Numbered from the stretch's first letter, positions 26,935 through 36,524 are shown. The stretch: DNA of 64,000 nt from Ruegeria sp. THAF33 (GCF_009363615.1 NZ_CP045384.1:990501-1054500), one strand, 5' to 3'. Program-made: numbers and translations. The notes: a model not told the origin generated them from the sequence alone.

Positions 26935-28677
26935 TCAATTTGCCTCTGCCGCGTCCTCGAGCCTGAGCTGCACGGATTGTCGCCCGCCCCAGGTGTTCAC
27001 CTCAAGCCGGCCTGCAAAATGAAAGCGCGCGCCACCATGATTTGACAGTCTCTCGCCCATCGGACCGTCAAAGGCACCAAAGGCAATCGCATCCAGCCCA
27101 CCACCCATGCCATCGGACAATGACAACTTCAGGTGCGTTTCCCCGACACGTTTGGCAAAACGCACCTGAAGATCCGGAAGCGCGTATCGCGGGGCAGGGG
27201 CTCCGGCGCCAAACGGTCCGGCCTGTTCGATCTGTTCGACAAGATCCACTGTCGCGGCAGCCGGCATAAGGGCGCCTTCCAGCTTCATATCCGCAGGGCC
27301 GCCCTGACCTGCACCTTGTTTTGCCAGCAACTCGCTGAGGCGTTCCATCGCAGGTTCCAGTTTGTCGCGCTTGACGGTAAGTCCAGCGGCCATCTTGTGA
27401 CCGCCACCCTTGACCAGCAACCCTTCCGCCGCGAGCCGCTGGATCGACGCCCCCAGATCCACGCCCGAGACCGAACGCCCCGAGCCTTTGCCCTCATCAC
27501 CGTCAAAGCCGATCACGATGGCCGGACGGTTGGCGGTTTCCTTCAAACGAGACGCCACGATGCCCACCACACCCGGATGCCAGCCTTCACCGGCGGCCCA
27601 GACCAGCGGCGCGTCGAGCCCGCGACCCTCGGCCTGCTCCATCGCGGCGGCGCGCACGGCGTTTTCAATGTCCCGGCGTTCTGTGTTCAGCGCGTCCAGA
27701 CGTTCGGACAGGGCCTGTGCCTCGTGCAGGGAATCCGTGCTCAGCAGGCGGGCGCCCAGATCGGCCTGCCCGATGCGACCACCTGCGTTCACGCGGGGGC
27801 CAAGCAGAAAACCCAGGTGATAGCTGTTGGGCGCCGTATCCATGCGCGAGACATCGGACAGCGCGACAAGTCCGGGGCGCTGCCTTTGGGCCATCACTTT
27901 AAGGCCTTGTCGAACCAGGGCGCGATTGGCGCCGATCAAAGGCGCAACGTCAGCCACGGTTGCCAGGGCCACCAGGTCCAGCATCGATATCAGGTCAGGT
28001 CCCTTTGCGCCTGCCGCGCGGAGCTGGCGCCCTGCTTCGACCAGCATCAGAAACACGACACCCGCCGCGCAGAAATAGCCCAGATCACCGCTTTCATCCT
28101 GCCGGTTGGGATTCACGACTGCAACGCAATCCGGCAGGGTTTCGCCGCCGAGGTGGTGATCCAGAACAATAACGTCCGCCCCCGTGGCCGCGGCAATCGG
28201 TTCATGGCTGAGCGTGCCGCAATCGACGCAAATGATCAGGTCGTGGCTGGTTGCCAGTTCCCGCATTGCCGGAACATTCGGACCATATCCCTCATCAATC
28301 CGATCCGGCACATAAAGCGTCGCCTGCAACCCCATCTGTCGAAGCCAAACCAGCACCAGCGCGGCAGAGCAGCCGCCGTCAACATCGTAATCCGCGAACA
28401 CCGCGATTTTCTGGCGATGGCGTACGGCGTCCAGAAAACGCGCCGCCGCCGTTTCCATGTCTTTCATGTCACGGGGATCTGGCAGCAGCTCCTTGAGCTT
28501 GGGGTCCAGAAAGCCGCGCGCCTCCATGACCAGCACGCCACGACGGGCCAGAACCTGACATACCGCACGCGGCAGGTCGGTCTGTTGAGTCATCATCTCG
28601 GCAGCCCGCTCCAGCTCGGCTTCCGGGCCAACCCAGCGCCGCCCGGTCAGTGATTGTTCTACGCCAAGAAAACTCAT
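26935..28677 (-). CDS. recJ: Single-stranded-DNA-specific 5'-3' exonuclease RecJ
   Basis: 580 residues from the ATG at 28677 (MSFLGVEQSL), which has AAGGGG upstream; an in-frame extension to 28698 is less likely. The DHH phosphoesterase motifs are FADYDVDGGCSAAL, ICVDCGT and DHHLGGE; the DHHA1 part has KGGGHKMAAGLTV. RecJ degrades 5' single-stranded ends in RecFOR recombination and mismatch repair. It follows hom and glpX on the same strand, a conserved order in Rhodobacterales. Confidence 0.95.
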   Translation of the reverse strand: MSFLGVEQSLTGRRWVGPEAELERAAEMMTQQTDLPRAVCQVLARRGVLVMEARGFLDPKLKELLPDPRDMKDMETAAARFLDAVRHRQKIAVFADYDVDGGCSAALVLVWLRQMGLQATLYVPDRIDEGYGPNVPAMRELATSHDLIICVDCGTLSHEPIAAATGADVIVLDHHLGGETLPDCVAVVNPNRQDESGDLGYFCAAGVVFLMLVEAGRQLRAAGAKGPDLISMLDLVALATVADVAPLIGANRALVRQGLKVMAQRQRPGLVALSDVSRMDTAPNSYHLGFLLGPRVNAGGRIGQADLGARLLSTDSLHEAQALSERLDALNTERRDIENAVRAAAMEQAEGRGLDAPLVWAAGEGWHPGVVGIVASRLKETANRPAIVIGFDGDEGKGSGRSVSGVDLGASIQRLAAEGLLVKGGGHKMAAGLTVKRDKLEPAMERLSELLAKQGAGQGGPADMKLEGALMPAAATVDLVEQIEQAGPFGAGAPAPRYALPDLQVRFAKRVGETHLKLSLSDGMGGGLDAIAFGAFDGPMGERLSNHGGARFHFAGRLEVNTWGGRQSVQLRLEDAAEAN

Positions 28678-28770
28678 TGTCTGCCCCTTGTGAACCAAGG
28701 CCGGATCCTTTCGGACCCGGCCTCTTCATCTTTTTCCAAATACTCCCGCCGGAGGCAACGGCGCAAGCCG

Positions 28771-29760
28771 TCAGGCGTTATCGTGCGGCCACGTTGGGGT
28801 GCGATACGACATGCGGCGTACGGACCCGGTCTTTGAACGCATCAGCAGCGTCGTGGTTTCCACCCAACCCGGCTCGCGCTTGATGCGCGGCAACAGAGAA
28901 CCGCCGGTTACACCGGTTGCGGCAAAGATCACATCCGCGGTCACCATCTCATCGCGCGAATAGACCCGTTCCAGATCGGTGATGCCTGCCTTGGCAGCAC
29001 GGCCCCGCTCGTCATCGTTGCGGAACAACAGGCGACCAAAGATCTGTCCGCCCATGCATTTCAGCGCGGCAGCGGCAAGTACGCCTTCGGGGGCGCCACC
29101 CTGGCCCATATACATGTCGATGCCGGTCACTTCGCTTTCTGCGCAATGCATGACACCTGCCACGTCACCATCGGTGATCAGGCGGATCGATGCTCCAGTT
29201 TCGCGCACTTCGGCGATCATCGCCTCGTGACGGGGGCGTTCCAGAATGCAGACGGTGATGTCCGCAGGTTTGCAGTTCTTGGCCTTTGCCAAGGCTTCCA
29301 CCCGTTCACGTGGAGACATGTCCAGATTGACGACGCCCTCGGGCAGGCCCGGACCAACAGCAAGCTTGTCCATGTAAACGTCGGGCGCATGCAGCATCGA
29401 GCCGCGCGGGCCCATGGCAATCACGGTCAGCGCGTTGGGCATGTCCTTTGCGGTCAGCGTTGTGCCTTCCAGCGGATCCAGCGCGATGTCCACGCCGGGG
29501 CCGTTTCCGGTGCCGACTTCTTCGCCAATATAAAGCATCGGAGCTTCGTCGCGTTCACCTTCACCGATCACCACGACGCCAGCAATGTCCAGCATGTTCA
29601 GCTGTTCTCGCATCGCATTCACGGCGGCCTGGTCGGCGGCTTTCTCGTCACCACGCCCCACCAGCGAAGCCGAGGCCAGCGCAGCCTGTTCCGCCACCCT
29701 TGCCAGCCCCAGAGACAGCAGGCGGTCGTTGAAATCGGTTTTGGCAGCACTCATTGTCAT
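28771..29760 (-). CDS. glpX: Class II fructose-1,6-bisphosphatase
   Basis: A 329-residue gluconeogenic phosphatase with the class II signature ALDPLEGTTLTAKDMPNALT and further motifs GEGERDEAPMLYIGEEVG and GVTGGSLLPRI. The start is taken at 29760 with AGAGGA just upstream; the ATG two codons later (29754) is also possible. It lies between hom and recJ. It matters for growth on glycerol or amino acids, both of which importers in this window could supply. Confidence 0.92.
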   Translation of the reverse strand: MTMSAAKTDFNDRLLSLGLARVAEQAALASASLVGRGDEKAADQAAVNAMREQLNMLDIAGVVVIGEGERDEAPMLYIGEEVGTGNGPGVDIALDPLEGTTLTAKDMPNALTVIAMGPRGSMLHAPDVYMDKLAVGPGLPEGVVNLDMSPRERVEALAKAKNCKPADITVCILERPRHEAMIAEVRETGASIRLITDGDVAGVMHCAESEVTGIDMYMGQGGAPEGVLAAAALKCMGGQIFGRLLFRNDDERGRAAKAGITDLERVYSRDEMVTADVIFAATGVTGGSLLPRIKREPGWVETTTLLMRSKTGSVRRMSYRTPTWPHDNA

Positions 29761-29823
29761 GTATCCTCTGGTCATTTAAGCCGTTTCTATCGGCATAGCT
29801 TGCGTTTCATACAGGCCGCAAGT

Positions 29824-31110
29824 TCAAACCTCTTCAATCCGCAACGCGACGGGGGCACCGGCAACCACATCCGTTTCCCGGAACCCGTCCAGCGCGACGT
29901 CCAGCGCGGCGCGGGTGGTTTTGTGGGTAACGATCAGCACAGGCGCCGTGCTTTCTGCATGGGCATACTGGCGCATCCTGTCTATGGAAACACCGGCATC
30001 GCCCAGAATGGCTGCAACCTTGGCCAGTGCGCCCGGTTTATCCAGCAGACCCAGACGAAGATAATAAGGCGCCGGCAGGCCCGTGACGGCGGGGGCCGCA
30101 GCCTCAAGCGAATTGGCCGGTCGGCCAAAGGTCGGGATTTGCAGCCCACGTGCCAGATCGCACACGTCGCCCATCACGGCGCTGGCCGTCGGGCCTTCAC
30201 CCGCACCGGGGCCACGCAGAACAACCTGTTCAACCGCGTCGCCTTCGATCACCACCATGTTGGTGCCGCCTTCCAATTGCCCCAAGGGCGAGTCGCTGGG
30301 CACAAGGCAAGGCTGCATGCGTTGTTCCAGCCCGCGCGCGGTGCGCTGTGCCACGCCCAGCAGTTTGATGCGAAAGCCCATATCCTCGGCCTGATCGATA
30401 TCGTCCAGACTGATGTGTTGAATGCCTTCGATCTCGATCCCGTCAAAATTTGGCTTTGTGCCAAAGGCGATCGAGGCCAGCAAAGCCAGTTTGTGAGCGG
30501 CGTCGATGCCACCCACATCCAGGTTTGGATCGGCCTCGAGATAGCCAAGCTCGGCGCATTCGTCGAACAGGGCGTTATAGCCCTGACGCTGCGATTGCAT
30601 CCGGGTCAGGATGTAGTTGCAGGTGCCGTTCATCACCCCCATGACGCGGGTGATTTCGTTACCAGCCAGCCCTTCGGTCAGGGATTTGATCACCGGAATG
30701 CCGCCAGCAACAGCAGCCTCAAAGCGGATAACACGCCCCGCGGCCTCGGCCTGTTCGGCCAGTTCCTGCCCGTGAATGGCCAGCAATGCCTTGTTGGCGG
30801 TCACGACGTCTTTGCCGCTGGCCAGCGCGGCTTCGACCGAGGCCTTGGCCGGACCGTTTTCGCCGCCCATCAGTTCGACATAGACATCGATATCGTCACG
30901 TTTCGCCAGCGCAACCGGGTCGGTTTCCCAGGCATAATCCGACAGGTTCACGCCGCGGTCCTTGTTCGGATCCCGCGCAGATACGGCCACGATTTCAATC
31001 GACCGGCCCGTGCGCGCCTTCAGCAAATCTGCATGGCGGCGAACAATCTTGACGACACCCACGCCGACAGTTCCCAAGCCCGCAATTCCCAGCCGCAGTG
31101 CCTGTGTCAT
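29824..31110 (-). CDS. hom: Homoserine dehydrogenase
   Basis: 428 residues. The N-terminal NAD(P)-binding motif is GIAGLGTVGVGVVKI, the catalytic region contains VAGGIPVIKSLTEGLAGN and VMGVMNGTCNYIL, and a C-terminal ACT domain (about 350-425, YYLRLGLLDKPGALAKVAAILG) suggests threonine feedback. It makes homoserine for threonine and methionine. The 127-base gap before it was inspected for a SAM riboswitch; none was convincing. Confidence 0.95.
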   Translation of the reverse strand: MTQALRLGIAGLGTVGVGVVKIVRRHADLLKARTGRSIEIVAVSARDPNKDRGVNLSDYAWETDPVALAKRDDIDVYVELMGGENGPAKASVEAALASGKDVVTANKALLAIHGQELAEQAEAAGRVIRFEAAVAGGIPVIKSLTEGLAGNEITRVMGVMNGTCNYILTRMQSQRQGYNALFDECAELGYLEADPNLDVGGIDAAHKLALLASIAFGTKPNFDGIEIEGIQHISLDDIDQAEDMGFRIKLLGVAQRTARGLEQRMQPCLVPSDSPLGQLEGGTNMVVIEGDAVEQVVLRGPGAGEGPTASAVMGDVCDLARGLQIPTFGRPANSLEAAAPAVTGLPAPYYLRLGLLDKPGALAKVAAILGDAGVSIDRMRQYAHAESTAPVLIVTHKTTRAALDVALDGFRETDVVAGAPVALRIEEV

Positions 31111-31237
31111 GTCGTGGGTTCCTTTCCGCTCGAAACTTGTCTGAATTCGGACGCCTGCCCGATCAGCGCTGCCTTATCGGGTTCAGGCCAAGGGTGCAAT
31201 CCGTCACCGGGGGATTGTCGAGGTCAAATGTCACGCT

Positions 31238-31486
31238 TTAGTTGGTTTGCGCGTTTTGCAGCGCCTGGGCCTTTTTCGCAAGCGCCTCGCTGCGCTGCGT
31301 CAGGTCTTCCTCCACCTCTGCCGCCTGGCTTACGGGATCAATCGAAGGCCCCAACGTTTCCTGCACCGGAACAAGGCGCGGGTAGGGGGCCGATTTGACC
31401 GAGGCCGGTTCACTGCCTTCAAGTTCGGTAAAGTCTGAACACCCGGCAAACACAAGAATAAGAGGCAGAACAGGCAGCAGTTTCAT
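31238..31486 (-). CDS. Small lipoprotein
   Basis: An 82-residue protein with a lipoprotein signal: MKLLPVLPLILVFAGC, with the lipobox cysteine at 16. The C-terminal third (VSQAAEVEEDLTQRSEALAKKAQALQ) is a charged helix, probably a short coiled coil. It is upstream of hom on the same strand and divergent from the tetR gene. Function unknown. Confidence 0.7.
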   Translation of the reverse strand: MKLLPVLPLILVFAGCSDFTELEGSEPASVKSAPYPRLVPVQETLGPSIDPVSQAAEVEEDLTQRSEALAKKAQALQNAQTN

Positions 31487-31560
31487 GTGGCACGCTTTTC
31501 GGTTTCGTTCGTCCTTTCGTGATGCACCTTTTGCCGGCGCCGATCAAGCGGGGTTCTATA

Positions 31561-31574
31561 TGAACATTTGTTCA
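31561..31574. promoter_or_regulatory. TetR-type operator palindrome
   Basis: TGAACA-TT-TGTTCA, a perfect 6-2-6 inverted repeat 15 bases before the tetR start codon, in the region shared with the divergent lipoprotein gene. It is likely the autoregulatory site of the adjacent TetR protein and could also act on the lipoprotein-hom transcript. Confidence 0.6.
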
Positions 31575-31588
31575 GATACTGTGGGCGG

Positions 31589-32176
31589 ATGGCACGTACT
31601 CAAGGCTCCCACTCTGACATCACAGGCCCGCGCATTCGAAAGGCGGCCCTGAACCTGTTTGCCCGCCACGGCTATGCCGCGGTTTCGATGCGGCAGATCG
31701 CGAAAGAGGTCGGCGTTCAGGCGGGGGCGCTATACAATTACACGCCGGACAAGCAGAGTTTGCTGTATCGGTTGATGCGAGAGCATATGCAGGATCTGCT
31801 TTCGGCGCTCAACGCGCTAGAGCGCTGCGATGACTGCCAGCAAGCGTTGCGCCGATTTGTCGGTTTTCACATTCGTTTCCACCTGCAACGCCCAGACGAG
31901 GTGTTCATCGCCTATATGGAACTGCGCAACCTCTCGCCCGAAAACTTCGCTGAAATCGAAGACCTTCGGCGCCAATACGAAAACGCGCTGGAGGACATTC
32001 TTCACTCTGGCCAGCAGGCTGGTCAGTTTGCGATACCGGACACCAAGATCGCCACGCTGGCGGTGATTGCCATGTTGAACGGTGTGATGACCTGGTACAG
32101 GTCCGGAGGGCGGCTGTCACTGGACGAGGTCGAACAGATTTATTGGAACATGGTGCATAAGGCGGTGACGGCCTGA
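31589..32176 (+). CDS. TetR/AcrR family transcriptional regulator
   Basis: 195 residues from the ATG at 31589. A helix-turn-helix covers about 14-60 (ALNLFARHGYAAVSMRQIAKEVGVQAGALYNY). The C-terminal ligand domain resembles TetR regulators of acyl-CoA or fatty-acid metabolism, but the ligand is not predictable. A palindrome lies directly upstream. Confidence 0.9.
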   Translation: MARTQGSHSDITGPRIRKAALNLFARHGYAAVSMRQIAKEVGVQAGALYNYTPDKQSLLYRLMREHMQDLLSALNALERCDDCQQALRRFVGFHIRFHLQRPDEVFIAYMELRNLSPENFAEIEDLRRQYENALEDILHSGQQAGQFAIPDTKIATLAVIAMLNGVMTWYRSGGRLSLDEVEQIYWNMVHKAVTA

Positions 32177-32197
32177 CAGGGCCAGACCGTCACTGTG

Positions 32198-33109
32198 TCA
32201 GTGCGCAGGGCGAATGAAGGTCCCGTTTCGCAGTTCGCGAAACGCTTGTTCCAATTCGGCCCGCGTGTTCATCACAATGGGCCCGTGCCATGCGACGGGC
32301 TCATTGATCGGAGCCCCCGAGATCAACAGAAACCGAACGCCTTCGGGGCCAGCCTGAACGGTGATTTCGTCCCCCGTCCCGAAACGGACAAGCGTGCGGT
32401 CACCCGACATATCCCGGATATTCACCTCTTGCCCGGCGACCTCTTTTTCCAACAGCACACCGGACGGGCGTGACGCATCTGCAAAAGCTGCCTGACCTTG
32501 AAAGACATAGGCGAAGGCTCGGCGATAAGTGTCGATGCGAAAGGTCTTCTTCACACCCGCCGGAACCGAGATGTCCAGATATTGTGGATCTGCCGCAATG
32601 CCGTCCACGGGGCCGGTTTTGCCCCAGAACTCTCCGACAATCACACGAACGGTGGTGCCGTCGTCATCAGTGACTTCGGGGATATCCTTGCTTTGAACAT
32701 CCTGATAGCGCGGGTCAGTCATCTTCTGATCCGAAGGCAGGTTGCCCCACAGCTGAAACCCGTGCATCTGCCCCGAGGTGTTTCCTTGTGGCATTTCCTG
32801 ATGCAGTATGCCGGACCCCGCCGTCATCCACTGCACGTCGCCCGCGCCCAAAGTGCCGGTGTTGCCCAGCGAATCCGAATGCTCGACCGATCCGGCCAGA
32901 ACATAGGTGATCGTCTCGATTCCGCGATGCGGATGCCAGGGAAAACCGGCCTGATAGTCCTGCGGGCGTTCGTTCCTGAAGTCGTCGAACAGCAGGAAAG
33001 GATCAAGTTCGGAAGGGTCCTGAAACCCGAATGCGCGGTGAAGTTTCACGCCAGCCCCTTCCATCGTCGGGGTGGCCCTGCGTGTTTCCAGTGTGGGTCT
33101 AAGGGACAT
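32198..33109 (-). CDS. Pirin family protein
   Basis: 303 residues with two cupin domains. The N-terminal cupin keeps the metal-binding set in FPWHPHRGIETITYVL (two His) and GSGILHQEMP (His, Glu). Bacterial pirins are iron-binding proteins, some with quercetinase activity or a role at pyruvate metabolism. It is convergent with tetR and has no operon partner. Confidence 0.9.
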   Translation of the reverse strand: MSLRPTLETRRATPTMEGAGVKLHRAFGFQDPSELDPFLLFDDFRNERPQDYQAGFPWHPHRGIETITYVLAGSVEHSDSLGNTGTLGAGDVQWMTAGSGILHQEMPQGNTSGQMHGFQLWGNLPSDQKMTDPRYQDVQSKDIPEVTDDDGTTVRVIVGEFWGKTGPVDGIAADPQYLDISVPAGVKKTFRIDTYRRAFAYVFQGQAAFADASRPSGVLLEKEVAGQEVNIRDMSGDRTLVRFGTGDEITVQAGPEGVRFLLISGAPINEPVAWHGPIVMNTRAELEQAFRELRNGTFIRPAH

Positions 33110-33266
33110 ATTCGCCTCCGGTTCGTTTGATCAGCATGTAACCCCTGCGTGATTGCGGTCAATCAGCGTTAATTAACCGGAGCTGTGCAAAATTGCTAAG
33201 CAACCAAAGCCCTGTTGTTTCCCCTGGAAAGTCGCTAAGTCGAAGCGGAACGGACAGGAGACATCC

Positions 33267-33749
33267 ATGCAGGACGAAGTGCTGGCAACGATTCAGGCAT
33301 CATCCCCCAGACGGTGGATCGGAGTAGGGATGCTGTCGACGGTTGGGGTGCTGGTCACATACGTCGCTTTGGCATCTCCGCCCGAACCGGCGTGGCAAGT
33401 ATTTCTTTTTGCTGTAGGGGGCGCGTCGCTTTGGCTGGCCTATCGTGTATGGCACGCGACCCAGGACCATATTGAACTGACACAGTCGGAATTGCGTACC
33501 GGGTCAGGTCAAATGATCGCAAAGGTGGCTGATATTGAGTCGGTGGATCGCGGCGTATTCGCGTTCAAGCCGTCAAACGGCTTTCTGGTTCGCACCAAGC
33601 ACAAAGATACGTACCAATGGGCCCCCGGATTGTGGTGGCGGATTGGTCGCCGGGTAGGCGTTGGCGGCATGACGTCTGCCGCCGAGGCCAAGTTCATGTC
33701 AGAAGTCTTAAGCGCTATTATCCACGCAGACGACCGGAGGGCGCACTAG
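33267..33749 (+). CDS. Conserved small membrane protein, function unknown
   Basis: 160 residues with two membrane segments near the N-terminus (about 18-36 and 45-62: VGMLSTVGVLVTYVALA and VFLFAVGGASLWLAYRVW), then a soluble PH-like part. The ribosome site GGAG precedes the ATG. Its 3' end overlaps the convergent tadE-like gene by 42 bases, so both last segments are coding on both strands. Confidence 0.65.
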   Translation: MQDEVLATIQASSPRRWIGVGMLSTVGVLVTYVALASPPEPAWQVFLFAVGGASLWLAYRVWHATQDHIELTQSELRTGSGQMIAKVADIESVDRGVFAFKPSNGFLVRTKHKDTYQWAPGLWWRIGRRVGVGGMTSAAEAKFMSEVLSAIIHADDRRAH

Positions 33750-34307
33750 GTTGCAGGCGACCTTGGTGGAAAAGCGGGGACGGGTGAAGATGAAGTTTTG
33801 AAAGTTAATGCCGGTCGCCAGATCCCAGCCAGGTTTAAACTGAGGAATATACTCGTTGGATGTTTCCACCAGAATGACCGTGTCCTGATCCGGCATCGGC
33901 GGCAGACGGTTTTCGATTTCCTGAATGTTGTTGTCGTTCCATTCCGTGTCATAGCCGCGCACGGTCGACCAATCCACGTAGTGGCGGTTGTCGTTCTCGT
34001 CAAAACGGATCAGAGAGACACGCATGCGCACTTCAGACCGGTTGTTGACCATTTCGCCCATAAGTTCGTGAAGCGAGTCGATGTAAACATCAGTCACAGC
34101 GGCCGATTCACGTGAGATCAGATCGCTGACCGTATAGGCAGCTTTCAGGTTCGACGCGCTTTGACGAAATCCCTCGAATGCGGTGAACGTAAACGTAATC
34201 GTCCACAACAACAGCGGGAATATCATGATTGCCTCGACGGTCAGAATACCACTTTCGTCCTGCTTGAAGGCCTTGATGCGGTTTTTCACGTTTCTGAATA
34301 CAAACAT
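33708..34307 (-). CDS. TadE/TadF-like pilus assembly protein
   Basis: 199 residues with the TadE-type N-terminus: a short basic region, then ESGILTVEAIMIFPLLLWTITFTFTAF, a pseudopilin-like hydrophobic helix with the conserved glutamate. Last of three genes (tadG, tadE-like, tadE-like). These minor pseudopilins help assemble Flp pili. No other tad genes are here, so any pilus machine is encoded elsewhere. Confidence 0.75.
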   Translation of the reverse strand: MFVFRNVKNRIKAFKQDESGILTVEAIMIFPLLLWTITFTFTAFEGFRQSASNLKAAYTVSDLISRESAAVTDVYIDSLHELMGEMVNNRSEVRMRVSLIRFDENDNRHYVDWSTVRGYDTEWNDNNIQEIENRLPPMPDQDTVILVETSNEYIPQFKPGWDLATGINFQNFIFTRPRFSTKVACNLVRPPVVCVDNSA

Positions 34308-34311
34308 AGCT

Positions 34312-34842
34312 TTACCGTGGCTCCTGCACGAATGCGGTCGTTGCGGTCACTGCATAGTGGCCGCTTTCGTCGACCACTGTGTTTGCGATGATCGAGCTTT
34401 CCAGAACAGGATCGATACGCAGGCAGGCCCGCAAAATCATCAACTCGTTTGAGGCCCCGCTTTTGAAGTCGAGCACTGGTTTGGGGTCTTCCGAACTGTC
34501 GGTGCAGGGTATTTCGTCCGAAAGAACGATGCCATTGAATGCATTCTGGCGAAGCATTTGCAGCCGCAGGTTGGTTTTACAATTCTTGATACCGGAAATG
34601 TCGCAAATCCGGTCCTTGATTACATCGTGGCTCCAGTTGGTGCCTGTGCCCAGACGGATATCCCGAACGACCAGATCAACACCCCGTTCCAGCGCGGCGT
34701 GCTTGGTGGTGATTATCGACATCTCTCCACCAATACCAATGAATGCCAGGAAAAACGGAATGATCATGACAAATTCGATCGTCGCGTTCCCGCACTCGGA
34801 TCGCTTGAAAGTACGGAGTTTTGACAGTGATTTGCGGATCAT
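34312..34842 (-). CDS. TadE-like pilus assembly protein
   Basis: 176 residues. The N-terminal part reads ECGNATIEFVMIIPFFLAFIGIGG, the TadE pattern of a Glu-Phe in a hydrophobic helix. Four further cysteines (around CDISGIKNC, IPC and ACL) suggest disulfides outside the membrane. The start overlaps the tadG stop by four bases (34839-34842), so the genes are coupled. Confidence 0.75.
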   Translation of the reverse strand: MIRKSLSKLRTFKRSECGNATIEFVMIIPFFLAFIGIGGEMSIITTKHAALERGVDLVVRDIRLGTGTNWSHDVIKDRICDISGIKNCKTNLRLQMLRQNAFNGIVLSDEIPCTDSSEDPKPVLDFKSGASNELMILRACLRIDPVLESSIIANTVVDESGHYAVTATTAFVQEPR

Positions 34843-36524
34843 TGCGTCAGCCTCAATTTGCGGATGGACGAAGCAATCGCAGTAAACGCCTTGTCCAGAT
34901 CCAATCCAGCTACATTGTGAACATGGCTGTCCGAGCTTGCGCAGGACTTGATGGTATTCAAGCCGCTGGTGGGGGCCTCGAAAGCGATGCCATAGATGAT
35001 GACACCCTTGTCTTTGGCCGCGCCGCAGATGCTGGTCGTGCGCGCGTTTTTTGTGGAAGATCCCACTGATTTTCTGAGGCCGTAGTACCAGTTATTCTCG
35101 TGGTTGCTTTGCCAATAGAAGTTGTTCTTGGCGTTCCACCACAGCGAAGCTCGGGCAAAAAGCTCGGGATAAGTCAGGCGAGTGGCGGTGCCGATCTCTT
35201 CGTTAGAGGAGTTTTCATTGGGTGGATTCCCAAAAGGATGGCCTGCCGTGACATAGCTGCCGTTTTCTTCTGTATGTTGCATCCAGACCCAACGATCCGG
35301 GTTGGTCGAATAGCGGATACTATATTCACCCTTTTTCCCGTCGGGCCTTTGATAGTCAGGGTTGAACCAAACTTCAGTCAGTCCACTACGCGCGGACGAG
35401 TCCAACATGTACTGCGAAGTGTTTTGCCCGTCGGTCATTACGATTACGACCTTAAGCACGTCCGAGTCATAAGATTCCGGGCGCAGAGCGAATTTTGCAG
35501 GAACTTTGTTTTCGGTGGCCAAGGCGTTGATCACAGGCTGGAATGACGGATCCAGCATGCCGACACCCCATTTCATGCCTACGTCGATGGATGTGTTGCC
35601 ACTCGCGGTCAGGGCATCGATGCGGTTGTGCAGATATTGGACATTGTCGGTGACAGCTGTAATTTCACTGCCGGCGCGAACAGGGCACACGAAATAGGCC
35701 GGGGGCTGTTCTCCATCGGTTGAGACGCCATTGACGTTTGCCCAATTGTATCGCCAAGGATCGAAATGCCCAGTGCGCTGATAGAAGGTATTCGGGCTAA
35801 GCGTCGCAGAACCGAATTGTCCGGAAGTAAAGTTCACGCAATGGGAATAGTTGTGCTCTGAGGTCACGTTGGTGAATTTACCCAGTATGTCCTGCCCGGC
35901 ATTGACCTGAGTGGCATAGGGGACAATCGACATCGAAATCTTCGTTTCACCAGATTCTTCAAGCATTTTGGTGACAAAGCCCTTCGCCGCAGTTCTCAAG
36001 ACTTCGATCTTCGACTTTCCGGCGGTCGCGGAAGACCTTGTCATGGACCCGGACATGTCCAGAACCAGCGAGATTTCGACAGAACCGATGGACTCTATGG
36101 CAGTGCTTGCCGCCTTCATATTCAGTTCGGTGACTTTTCCGAACCTCATAAAACGCGTCGGAACAACTGCATTGGCGGTCGCGGCCACCTTTCTGGAGCC
36201 AAATCCTTCGGTGACGGTCACGGTTTTCTCAAGATGGCCCAGCCCGGCCTTTTCCATATAGGCGTCGACAACATCCTTGGGTGGCAGCTTTTGGTCAAGA
36301 TCAGCCGCAGCAAGCACCGCGCGGTCCAGCGTGGATTGCAGGCTGGCGCGGTCGCGCTCGTACGTCATCAGATCCATCGCCATGCCGGTAATGGCCAGCA
36401 TCAGGATTAAAATGAGCAGGGTGAATATCGTAAAAGTGCCGTCTTCTTTTCGGGCAAACAGCCGCAACTGGGAAATCTTGTGTTTCGGCTTCGAGCCGTC
36501 GTTCTGAAGCGAGAAAATTATCAT
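34839..36524 (-). CDS. TadG-like von Willebrand factor A protein
   Basis: 561 residues: an N-terminal membrane anchor (about 28-50, GTFTIFTLLILILMLAITGM) and a VWA domain from about 150 with the MIDAS start LDMSGSM and a later VIVMTDGQNTS. It has a large insert between these motifs. TadG proteins act in Flp pilus assembly or adhesion at the envelope. First gene of the trio; 333 bases separate it from the divergent dehydrogenase gene. Confidence 0.82.
   Translation of the reverse strand: MIIFSLQNDGSKPKHKISQLRLFARKEDGTFTIFTLLILILMLAITGMAMDLMTYERDRASLQSTLDRAVLAAADLDQKLPPKDVVDAYMEKAGLGHLEKTVTVTEGFGSRKVAATANAVVPTRFMRFGKVTELNMKAASTAIESIGSVEISLVLDMSGSMTRSSATAGKSKIEVLRTAAKGFVTKMLEESGETKISMSIVPYATQVNAGQDILGKFTNVTSEHNYSHCVNFTSGQFGSATLSPNTFYQRTGHFDPWRYNWANVNGVSTDGEQPPAYFVCPVRAGSEITAVTDNVQYLHNRIDALTASGNTSIDVGMKWGVGMLDPSFQPVINALATENKVPAKFALRPESYDSDVLKVVIVMTDGQNTSQYMLDSSARSGLTEVWFNPDYQRPDGKKGEYSIRYSTNPDRWVWMQHTEENGSYVTAGHPFGNPPNENSSNEEIGTATRLTYPELFARASLWWNAKNNFYWQSNHENNWYYGLRKSVGSSTKNARTTSICGAAKDKGVIIYGIAFEAPTSGLNTIKSCASSDSHVHNVAGLDLDKAFTAIASSIRKLRLTQ

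Noticed and set aside
27133..28653. A 506-codon open frame antisense to recJ
   Set aside because: recJ has all DHH motifs on the minus strand; the antisense product has no domain and a composition typical of shadow frames.
31111..31237. Possible SAM riboswitch before hom
   Set aside because: The stretch holds GGATTGCACCC-like bases reminiscent of SAM-II, but the downstream pseudoknot strand and the required spacing could not be found.
29146..31398. A 750-codon open frame on the plus strand
   Set aside because: It runs antisense through glpX and hom, both clear enzymes; its translation is low-complexity, rich in His, Arg and Gln, the usual shadow of high-GC codon bias.
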